A DNA stretch of 64,000 nt, taken from NCBI GenBank assembly GCA_020636895.1, contig JACJWZ010000001.1, positions 1,169,501-1,233,500 of the forward strand, in the 5' to 3' direction. Below are positions 13,737-21,196 of the stretch, in pieces (position 1 is the stretch's first letter; every line of letters begins with the position of its first letter). This DNA comes from Thermoleophilales bacterium. GTDB lineage: Bacteria; Actinomycetota; Thermoleophilia; Solirubrobacterales; 70-9. The notes below the pieces were generated by a model, which was given only the letters and a program-made list of their open reading frames with translations, was not told the DNA's origin and searched no databases. The position numbers and the translations under genes are program-made.

Positions 13737-15158
13737 TTAGCCCTGATCGCCGGAAACCGGCGAGGCCGCATCGGCAAGCCGGGAAAGTGCGCGATCGATG
13801 CGTTGCAGCGAGCGTTCCCGCCCCAGCGCGACCAGCGATTCGAAGATTCCCGGCGAGACCGACGTGCCGGTGATCGCTACCCGGATCGGCTGCAGCCCCT
13901 TCCCCGCTCCCAGCCCCTCCGATTCGATCACCGCCCGCAGCTCGGCCTCCAGCGTCTCGGCGTCGAAGGGCTCGACCGAGGCGATCGTCTCGCGCTCGCG
14001 CGCCAGCACGCCGGCGGCCTCCGGCTTCATCACCTTGCGCCAGGCCTTGTCGTCGTCGACCGGATCGGTGAACAGGAACGCGATCAGCGGCCAGATCTCG
14101 ACGACGGTCTGCGCCTTCTCCTGGACGATCCCGCACGCCTCGGCACGGGCCTCGGGCGTCGCGGCGGCGAACGCCTCGGCGGCCTCCGGGTCGTTGCGGG
14201 CGAGGTGCGCCGCGAGCTGCTCCTCGTAGCGGTCGAGCGGCAGCTCCCGCATGTAGCGGCCGTTGAGCCAGCGCAGCTTCTGCGGGTCGAAGATCGCCGC
14301 CGCACGCCCGACCCGCTCGATCGAGAAACGCTCGACCAGCTCCGGCGTGCTCATGATCGTCTCGTCGTCGCCCGAGCCCCAGCCGAGCAGCGCCAGGTAG
14401 TTGCGGAGCGCCTCCGGGAGGAATCCCTCCTCGCGAAGCTCCTGCACCGAGGCGGCGCCGTGCCGCTTGGAGAGCTTCTTCCCGTCGGGGCCGTGCAGCA
14501 GCGGCAGGTGGGCGTAGCGGGGGGCCGGCTCGCCGAGCGCTTGCAGGACGATGAGCTGCTTCGGCGTGTTGGAGAGGTGGTCGTCACCGCGGATCACGTC
14601 GGTGATCCCCATGTCGGAGTCGTCGACGGCGACCGCGAAGTTGTAGAGGACGGACCCGTCCGCGCGGGCGATCACGGGATCGTCCTGGAGGCGGTTCTGG
14701 AAGCGGATCTCGCCGCGGATCGCGTCGGGGACGACCGTCTCCCCCTCGTCGGGGACACGCAGGCGGATCGCGGCACCGGCCTCGTCGGTGGGCTCCCCGC
14801 GATAGCCGCGGTCGGGGTTCTCCTTGCGGAACGCCTGCACGTCCGCGCCGGTAGCGGTGTCGCGGTAGGCGGCGCCGGAGGCGAGTAGCTCCTCGAGCCG
14901 CTCGCGGTGGCGGTCGGCGCGCTCGTACTGGCTGATCGGCCCTTCGTCCCAGTCGAGCTCGAGCCACTCCAGCGCGTCGAGGATCTGGGCGACGTTGGCG
15001 TCGGTGGAGCGCTCGCGGTCGGTGTCCTCGATGCGGAGTACGAGCGCGCCGCCCGTCCCCCTGGCGACGAGCCAGTTGTACAGTGCCGTCCGCGCGCCGC
15101 CGATGTGCAGCGCGCCTGTCGGCGAGGGGGCGAATCTAACTCGAACGGGAGAGGACAA
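13737..15158 (-). CDS. gltX: glutamyl-tRNA synthetase
   Basis: A class I aminoacyl-tRNA synthetase of about 473 aa that charges tRNA-Glu. The HIGH-type motif appears as SPTGALHIGG close to the N-terminus and KMSKS as GKKLSKRHG. Length fits GltX (470-490 aa). Start choice is uncertain: the frame is open to 15296, but conserved sequence begins at VRVRFAPSPTG, so TTG 15158 or TTG 15170 is likely. No ribosome site is visible, and nfo begins 13 bases away on the other strand, so the mRNA may be leaderless. Confidence 0.95.
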   Translation of the reverse strand: MSSPVRVRFAPSPTGALHIGGARTALYNWLVARGTGGALVLRIEDTDRERSTDANVAQILDALEWLELDWDEGPISQYERADRHRERLEELLASGAAYRDTATGADVQAFRKENPDRGYRGEPTDEAGAAIRLRVPDEGETVVPDAIRGEIRFQNRLQDDPVIARADGSVLYNFAVAVDDSDMGITDVIRGDDHLSNTPKQLIVLQALGEPAPRYAHLPLLHGPDGKKLSKRHGAASVQELREEGFLPEALRNYLALLGWGSGDDETIMSTPELVERFSIERVGRAAAIFDPQKLRWLNGRYMRELPLDRYEEQLAAHLARNDPEAAEAFAAATPEARAEACGIVQEKAQTVVEIWPLIAFLFTDPVDDDKAWRKVMKPEAAGVLARERETIASVEPFDAETLEAELRAVIESEGLGAGKGLQPIRVAITGTSVSPGIFESLVALGRERSLQRIDRALSRLADAASPVSGDQG

Positions 15159-15171
15159 AGGTGTTGGCAAG

Positions 15172-16032
15172 GTGCTGATCGGGGCGCATGTTTCCACAGC
15201 GGGCGCACTGCCCAAGGCCGTCGAGCGCGGTGAGGAGCTCGAGTGCGACTCGATCCAGATCTTCCACCAGAGCCCGCGGGCGTGGAAACCGACCAACTAC
15301 ACGCAGGACGACTTCGACGCGTTCAACGAGGCGTTCGCCGCATCCCGGCTCGGCTCGGTGATCATCCACGCCGTCTACCTGATCAACACGGCGACCCCGG
15401 ACAAGGAGATCCGCGAGAAGTCGCTGGCGTCGCTGCTGCACGCGACGAAGATCGGGGACGCGATCGGTGCCGACGGGATCGTCCTCCACGCCGGCTCGCG
15501 TAAGAAGGACCCCGTCGACGAGGCGGTCGCCCGCTCCGGCGAGGTCGTGCGCGAGGTGCTGGCGGAGACCGAGAGCTGCCCGATCCTCTTCGAGAACACG
15601 GCCGGGACGCAGGGACCGCTCGGCCGGGACTTCGACGAGCTCGCGCTGCTCGTGGACGCGGCCGGCGCCGGCGAGCGGATCGGCGTCTGCATCGACTGCT
15701 GCCACATGTTCGCCTCCGGCTTCGACATCCTCGAGCCAGACGGGCTCAGTAGCGCGGTCGACGACCTCGACCGGCTCGTCGGCCTCGACCGGCTGCGCGC
15801 GCTGCACATCAACGACAGCGCCGTCCCCCAGGGCGCCAACCGCGACAAACACGCGAGCATCGGCAAGGGCGAGATGGGCCGCAAGGGCATCGCTACGTTC
15901 CTCTCCGAGCCCCGCTTCCAGGACCTGCCGGCGACGCTGGAGACCCCCGGCCCCGACAAGCAGGGCCCGGACCGCAAGGAGATCCGGCTGACGAAGCGCC
16001 TGCGCGAGCAGGGCATCGCGGCGCGGACCTGA
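15172..16032 (+). CDS. nfo: endonuclease IV (AP endonuclease)
   Basis: A 286-aa zinc-dependent TIM-barrel enzyme that incises abasic sites in base-excision repair. It begins with LIGAHVSTAGALPKA after GTG 15172, the usual start of this family. Metal-ligand motifs include IIHAVYLINTA, GIVLHAGS, LFENTAG, VCIDCCHMFASG, LHINDSAVPQGANRDKH and ETPGPD. It is divergent from gltX with a 13-bp gap between proposed starts. The frame is open upstream to 14995 only because of the antisense of gltX. Confidence 0.95.
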   Translation: MLIGAHVSTAGALPKAVERGEELECDSIQIFHQSPRAWKPTNYTQDDFDAFNEAFAASRLGSVIIHAVYLINTATPDKEIREKSLASLLHATKIGDAIGADGIVLHAGSRKKDPVDEAVARSGEVVREVLAETESCPILFENTAGTQGPLGRDFDELALLVDAAGAGERIGVCIDCCHMFASGFDILEPDGLSSAVDDLDRLVGLDRLRALHINDSAVPQGANRDKHASIGKGEMGRKGIATFLSEPRFQDLPATLETPGPDKQGPDRKEIRLTKRLREQGIAART

Positions 16033-16122
16033 GCGGCGCTTGCGGCACCTCGGCGTGGGGATGTCGGGGCGGCGACACCACGCTCCGGCGGCCCTGACCC
16101 GCCCGGCGAAGACGAGCCACCG

Positions 16123-16309
16123 CTTTCCCACCGATTCCGTGGAAAAGGCGCCACGCACCTGACGGACGGCCCTGACCCGCCCCGCTAAGACGGGCCACCA
16201 CTTTCCCACCGATTCCGTGGAAAAGGCGCCACGCACGGGCGGCCTTGACCCGCTCCGCGGAGACGAGCCGCCGCTTTCCCACCGATTCCGTGGAAAAGGC
16301 GCCACGCAC
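16123..16309. repeat. three copies of a 36-bp repeat in a 73-78 bp tandem unit
   Basis: Copies lie at 16123-16158, 16201-16236 and 16274-16309 and are identical. Each contains CTTTCCCAC and GTGGAAAAG, a near-perfect inverted pair, and ends GGCGCCACGCAC. The segments between copies (42 and 37 bp) resemble each other (CCTGACCCGC...GACGAGCC), and a partial unit follows at 16310-16344, so the whole is a tandem array rather than CRISPR. It occupies most of the 386-bp gap after nfo. The core recurs in the other orientation at 25.4 kb. Confidence 0.85.
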
Positions 16310-16418
16310 GGGCGAAACCTGACCCGCCCCGCGGAAACAAGCCGCTTGACGGACGGGGAGCGCCCGGGAGTGATCGCGCCGCTCGGTGCGTGCCGGTCCG
16401 GAGGACGGGCCGGCGCGG

Positions 16419-16817
16419 CTAGCTGGCCAGCGGGAGGCCGGTGCGGAGGTCGAAGTCCTCGGGATCCTCGGTGTCGAAGAACCCGGGGTTGAGGCAGATG
16501 TGCGCGGGCCCGTCGCCCTCGTAGGCGGGCTCGACGCGGGTCGGGCAGTGGGCCATCGGCGAGCCCGTCATCTTGATCCCGCCGAAGCCGCCGTTGCGCT
16601 CGGCGGCCTCGAAGCCGGCGACGTCGATCTCACCGCGGAAGACCTTCTGGACGCAGCCCATGAAGCGGCGACCGGTCGGACCGTCGACGTAGCTCCACAG
16701 GTAGGGGCAGCGCATCCTCAGGCACTCGCGCGGCTCGATGAGCTTGTCGCAGAACGTCCGGCAGCTCCTGCACTCGCCCTCGGGCGGTCGCAGCTGCTTG
16801 ACGTTGGTAGCCGGCAT
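16419..16817 (-). CDS. Cys-rich conserved hypothetical protein
   Basis: A 132-aa protein starting MPATNVKQLRPPEGECRSCR. It has eight cysteines: C-x2-C-x3-C near residue 16, C-x4-C near 33 (ECLRMRCPY), then GCVQK, HCPTR and ICLN. The spacing suggests metal or iron-sulfur binding, but no named family is recognised. A longer frame to 16940 is Arg/Ala-rich and is rejected. The gene stands between the tandem repeats and a divergent lipoprotein gene. Confidence 0.7.
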   Translation of the reverse strand: MPATNVKQLRPPEGECRSCRTFCDKLIEPRECLRMRCPYLWSYVDGPTGRRFMGCVQKVFRGEIDVAGFEAAERNGGFGGIKMTGSPMAHCPTRVEPAYEGDGPAHICLNPGFFDTEDPEDFDLRTGLPLAS

Positions 16818-16956
16818 TCGTTGCAGTCTACGGAGCCCAGCCACCGTTCCCGCCCGCTGCGCGCCGTCGATCGCCGCGGCTGAGCGCACCCGGCCGCGAC
16901 CGCAGGCGGTCGCCTTCCCGGCGGGTCCCAACGGGCCCATGCTCTAGGTTGGACCG

Positions 16957-17382
16957 ATGGGGATCAGCAGGGTCGCCGCCGTCGTCACGGCATCGATCGC
17001 GCTCGCGACGAGCCTCGCGGCGTGCGGCGGCGAGCAGGACATGGGCGCGACGGAGTACGTCCCGGCGGCGGGAGCGAACACGCCCCCCGACACGACGCCG
17101 GGCGTTGAGCCCGGCACCAGCTACGACGTGACCGCGGGCGAGTGGCTGAAGCTCTCGCGCAACGAGCGGATCACGGCGGCCCGGGACTTCGTCGCCGACA
17201 TGCCCGACGACTGCCGTAACGGCGACGGGCGGGAAGCCGATCCCGGGCTCGTACGCGATTGGGCCGACTCGAGCGCCGGCACCGACTACCCGCTGAACGT
17301 CGCCGTGGCCGAGCTCCTCGCCGAGGGCTGCGCGGCGGCGCTGCAGAGCGGCGAGGACGGCCTCGCGCCCGAGGGCGGCTGA
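16957..17382 (+). CDS. small lipoprotein
   Basis: A 141-aa protein with a lipoprotein signal peptide: MGISRVAAVVTASIALATSL followed by the lipobox LAAC (Cys23) and GGEQ. A Pro/Thr-rich linker (about 35-55) leads to a helical domain with two further cysteines that could pair (DDCRNG and EGCAAA). No family is recognised. It is monocistronic and is followed by the hairpin at 17459-17503. Confidence 0.75.
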   Translation: MGISRVAAVVTASIALATSLAACGGEQDMGATEYVPAAGANTPPDTTPGVEPGTSYDVTAGEWLKLSRNERITAARDFVADMPDDCRNGDGREADPGLVRDWADSSAGTDYPLNVAVAELLAEGCAAALQSGEDGLAPEGG

Positions 17383-17458
17383 GCGGAGGGACACGGAGCA
17401 GAGCACGTGCGCGGTCGGGGCATCGGCTGCGTGCGGTGCTTCGCCCACCAAAGTGCAT

Positions 17459-17503
17459 CGAGTGGCTCAACCTGGCGGTGTCGTCGCCAGGTTGAGCCAC
17501 TCG
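17459..17503. terminator. bidirectional hairpin between convergent genes
   Basis: A 19-bp perfect stem (17459-17477 and 17485-17503) with a 7-nt loop lies in the 200-bp gap between the lipoprotein gene and the dnaE stop. Both genes run toward it. There is no T-tract, as is common in high-GC actinobacteria. No gene is seen in this gap. Confidence 0.65.
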
Positions 17504-17582
17504 GCGTGGTTCTGCGACGCAACAGCGGCAAGTCCCTTTGTGGCGGCCGTCGACGTCGTGTACGATCCGGACGGCGGCGTCT

Positions 17583-20500
17583 CTATGCCGCCATCGGCGG
17601 CTCGAGGAGCTCGTCGATCTCGGCTCGCAGGCCCACCGACGGGGCCACCCGGTACTCGCTGCCGAAGCGGAGCCGGCGCCTTCCCTCGCGCGTCTCCATC
17701 TCGAGCTCGACCTCGGCCTCGCCGGGAAAGTTCGCGAGCAGGCCCTTGAGCTCCTCGATGAGATCGAGCCCGAAGCGTGAGGCGTCGAGCTCGATCTTGA
17801 AGACCTCCGGCTCGGCCTCCTTGCGGAGCTGCTCCTGCGCGTCGGCGACATCTGCCTCGCTGGGCCGGAACTCCTCGGCGTCCTGGACGACGAGCTTGAT
17901 CTCGTTGCGGTCCTTGCGATCGACGCGGCCGCGCACCAGCAGGACCGCATCGGTGTCGATCAGCCCGTCGTTCGCCTCCAGCGTCTTCGCGAAGATGATC
18001 ATCTCGACCCGGCCCTCGAGGTCGTCGAGCGTCGCGAACATCATGTTCGAGCCGCTGCGGGTGCGGATCTTCTTCGCCTCGGCGACGATCCCGCCGACGG
18101 TCACCCACTCGTTGTCCTTCTTCGAGTCGAGCTCCGCCAGCGAGCAGTCCGTCCGGACCTTGAGCGCGTCACGCACCTGCGAGAGAGGGTGGTCGGAGAG
18201 AAACGTCCCGAGGGTCTCCTTCTCCATCGCCAGCAGCTCGCGCTGCTCGAACTCCTCACCGAGGATCGGCGCGTGCTGGGTGCGAAAGCCGCCGCCCGCG
18301 GCCGCGCCGTCGTCCATCGCGAAGATCGAGCCCTGGCCGCGGATCGCGTCCTCCTGCGCCTTCTGGCCGGCCGCCTGCGCCTGCGGCAGCACCCCGAGCA
18401 TCGCCTTCCGGGTCGCCCCGGTCGAGTCGAGAGCGCCGCACTTGATCAGGCCCTCGATCGCGCGCTTGTTGACCGCGCGGCAGTCGACGCGCTCGCAGAA
18501 GTCCCAGAGCGAGTCGAACGGGCGCTCCTCGCGCTCGGAGATGATCGCCTCGACCGCCGCGTGGCCGACGTTCTTGACCGCGTCGAGGCCGAAGCGGATG
18601 TTGTCCTCGTGGACCACGAAGCTGTGGTCGGAGGAGTTGACGTCGGGCGGCAGCACCTCGATCCCCATCTCCTCGCAGCGGTTGACGAAGAACGGGACCT
18701 TGTCCTTCGTCGACATCACCGAGGAGATCACCGCGGCCATGTACTCGGCCGGGTAGTTCGCCTTCAGGAAGGCGGTCCGGTAGGCGATCAGCGCGTAGCA
18801 GGCGGCGTGGGATTTGTTGAACGAGTAGTCGGCCGCCGCCGTCATCGTCGACCAGAGCTTCTGGGCGACGTGCGGCGCGGTGCCGGAAGAGGCGCTGCCG
18901 TCGATGAACTTCTGCTCCATCGTCGCCATCAGCTCGCGCTTCTTCTTGCCGATCGCCTTCCGCAGGTCGTCCGCCTCAGCGCCGGTGAAGCCGCCGATCT
19001 GCTTGGAGATCTCCATCAGCTGCTCCTGGTAGATGCAGCAGCCATAAGTGGCCTCGGTGATCGGGCGCAGGCGCTCGTCGTCATAGCGCACCGAGGCGGG
19101 GTCGGCCTTGCCGCGCGCGTAGTCGGGGATGTAGTTCATCGCCCCGGGCCGGTACAGGGAGACGAGCGCGACGATGTCGCCGAACTCCGTCGGCTTCACC
19201 TTCCGCATGGCCTCGCGCATGCCCTCGGACTCGAGCTGGAAGACGCCGACGGAGTCGCCGGCGGTGAGCATCTCGTATGTCTTGGAGTCGTCGAGCGGGA
19301 GCTGCTCGACATCGACCGCGATCCCCCGTGAGCGCTCGATGATCGCGACCGCGTCCTCGATCACGTCGAGGTTGCGCAGACCGAGGAAGTCCATCTTCAG
19401 CAGGCCGATCTCCTCGACCGGGCCCATCGAGTACTGGGTCACGATCTTGTAGGAGCGCTCGCCGTCCTTGGAGGCGCCGCGGTCCTCGGCGAGCTGCAGC
19501 GGCACGACCTGCTGCAGCGGCCGGTCGGCGATCACCACGGCGGCGGCGTGGATCGAGTTGTTGCGGACGATCCCCTCGAGCCCCCGCGCCGTCTCGACGA
19601 TCTGGCGCACGTCGCCCTCGGCGTCGTAGGCCTTGCGCAGGTCCTCACCCTCCTTGAGGCAGTCGGCGAAGCTCGGGCTCCGCCCCATGATCGGCTCCGG
19701 GATCAGCTTGGCGACCTTGTCACCGGTCCCGTAGTCGAAGCCGAGGACTCGCGCCGCGTCCCGCGTCGCCGCGCGCGGCGCCATCTTGCCGAAGGTGATG
19801 ATCTGCGCGACCGACTCGCGCCCGTACTTCTCCTGCACGTAGCGGATCACGCGCTCGCGCCCGCGGACGGAGAAGTCGATGTCGATGTCGGGCATGGACC
19901 GCCGAGCGGGGTTCAGGAACCGCTCGAAGAGCAGATCGTTCTCGAGCGGGTCGAGATCGGTGATGCCGAGGCTGTAGGCGACGATCGAGCCGGCCGCCGA
20001 GCCGCGGCCGGGGCCGACGGCAACGCCGTTGTCCTTGGCGAAGCGGACGAAGTCCCAGACGATCAGGAAGTAGCTGGGGAAGCCCATCTCGCTGATCACG
20101 CCGAGCTCCATGTCGAGGCGCTCGGTCGCCGCCGCCGGGACCGGATCGCCGTAGCGGCGGCGCAAGCCCTCCTCGGCGAGGCGGCGCAGCATCACCTCGG
20201 GCTCGGAGCCGTCCGGGGTCGGGAACTTCGGCAGCAGCAGCTCCCCGAGCTTGATCTCGACGTTGCAGCGCTCGGCGATCTCCAGGGTGTTGGGGACGGC
20301 CTCCGGCCAGGGCGCGAACGACTCGTGCATCTCCGCGGCGGTCTTCAAGTAGAACTCGTTCGTGTCGAAGCGGAGCTTCGGCTGCTCCAGCGTCGACTTC
20401 GTCTGCACGCAGAGCAGCGCCGCGTGGTTGTTGTAGTCCTCGCGCCGCAGGTAGTGGACGTCGGCCGTTCCGACCAGCGGCCGACCGAGTTCGCGGGCGA

Positions 20501-21089
20501 CCCGCGCGATGCCCTCGTTGGCCTTGTCCTGGTCGGCGATGCCGTTGACCTGGAGCTCGAAGTAGACGTTGTCGGGCCCGAAGATCTGCAGCAGGTCGTC
20601 GGCGTGCTGGCGCGCCTCGGTCGGCCGGTCCTCGACGATGCGGCGGCAGAAGCGGGACTGCAGGCAACCGGTCAGCGCGATCACGCCCTCCGAGTAGCGG
20701 GAGAGCAGCTTCGGGTCGACGTTGGCCTTGCCGCGCGCGAAGCCCTCGAGGAAGCCGGCGGAGCTGAGCTTGACGAGGTTCTGATAGCCGGTGTTGTTCT
20801 CCGCCAGGAGCGTCAGGTGGTTGCGCTCCCACTTCGTCTTCTGCTTGATCAGCTCGACGTCGTCGACGAGGTAGGCCTCGAGGCCCATGATCGGCTTGAC
20901 GCCGTGCTTTCCGCATGCCTTGAAGAGCTCGACCGCGCCGTTCATGACGCCGTGGTCGGTGAGCCCGAGCGCGGGCATGTCGAGCTCGGCGGCACGCGCC
21001 GCCATGGCATCGATCTTGTTCGCGCCGTCCAGCAGCGAGTACTCGCTGTGGACGTGCAGATGGACGGTCTGCCCGCCTTGCTGGCTCAC
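17583..21089 (-). CDS. dnaE: DNA polymerase III alpha subunit
   Basis: The 1168-aa replicative polymerase subunit. The N-terminal PHP domain starts VHLHVHSEYSLLDGANKI and retains LTDHGVMNG. The palm domain carries PDIDIDFS, which contains the catalytic aspartates, preceded by VGPGRGSAAGS. A helix-hairpin-helix and an OB fold follow near the C-terminus (VTVGGIVAEAKKIRTRSG). Start is GTG 21089. Length agrees with DnaE1 proteins of actinobacteria. It is transcribed alone, opposite to the lipoprotein gene. Confidence 0.97.
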   Translation of the reverse strand: MSQQGGQTVHLHVHSEYSLLDGANKIDAMAARAAELDMPALGLTDHGVMNGAVELFKACGKHGVKPIMGLEAYLVDDVELIKQKTKWERNHLTLLAENNTGYQNLVKLSSAGFLEGFARGKANVDPKLLSRYSEGVIALTGCLQSRFCRRIVEDRPTEARQHADDLLQIFGPDNVYFELQVNGIADQDKANEGIARVARELGRPLVGTADVHYLRREDYNNHAALLCVQTKSTLEQPKLRFDTNEFYLKTAAEMHESFAPWPEAVPNTLEIAERCNVEIKLGELLLPKFPTPDGSEPEVMLRRLAEEGLRRRYGDPVPAAATERLDMELGVISEMGFPSYFLIVWDFVRFAKDNGVAVGPGRGSAAGSIVAYSLGITDLDPLENDLLFERFLNPARRSMPDIDIDFSVRGRERVIRYVQEKYGRESVAQIITFGKMAPRAATRDAARVLGFDYGTGDKVAKLIPEPIMGRSPSFADCLKEGEDLRKAYDAEGDVRQIVETARGLEGIVRNNSIHAAAVVIADRPLQQVVPLQLAEDRGASKDGERSYKIVTQYSMGPVEEIGLLKMDFLGLRNLDVIEDAVAIIERSRGIAVDVEQLPLDDSKTYEMLTAGDSVGVFQLESEGMREAMRKVKPTEFGDIVALVSLYRPGAMNYIPDYARGKADPASVRYDDERLRPITEATYGCCIYQEQLMEISKQIGGFTGAEADDLRKAIGKKKRELMATMEQKFIDGSASSGTAPHVAQKLWSTMTAAADYSFNKSHAACYALIAYRTAFLKANYPAEYMAAVISSVMSTKDKVPFFVNRCEEMGIEVLPPDVNSSDHSFVVHEDNIRFGLDAVKNVGHAAVEAIISEREERPFDSLWDFCERVDCRAVNKRAIEGLIKCGALDSTGATRKAMLGVLPQAQAAGQKAQEDAIRGQGSIFAMDDGAAAGGGFRTQHAPILGEEFEQRELLAMEKETLGTFLSDHPLSQVRDALKVRTDCSLAELDSKKDNEWVTVGGIVAEAKKIRTRSGSNMMFATLDDLEGRVEMIIFAKTLEANDGLIDTDAVLLVRGRVDRKDRNEIKLVVQDAEEFRPSEADVADAQEQLRKEAEPEVFKIELDASRFGLDLIEELKGLLANFPGEAEVELEMETREGRRRLRFGSEYRVAPSVGLRAEIDELLEPPMAA

Positions 21090-21140
21090 CGGCCCATCAT
21101 GGCAAGGGCGGCAGATGCCACCCGGGCGTTCCGGGCGCCT

Positions 21141-21191
21141 CGCGGGAGCAGTTCGCGCGTTTTGCGGGGAAGCTCCGGGAACGCTCCCGCG
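21141..21191. terminator. hairpin after the coiled-coil gene
   Basis: Bases 21141-21154 and 21179-21191 pair over 13 bp with one bulged A. The element lies in the 107-bp gap between the end of the long coiled-coil gene and the start of dnaE, where a terminator for the former would be expected. Confidence 0.4.
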
Positions 21192-21196
21192 CGGGC

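Noticed and set aside
16123..16309. CRISPR-like array: three identical 36-bp repeats with 42- and 37-bp spacers
   Set aside because: The spacers are homologous to each other and to flanking sequence, there are only three repeats, and no cas gene is present. It is a tandem repeat of a 73-78 bp unit.
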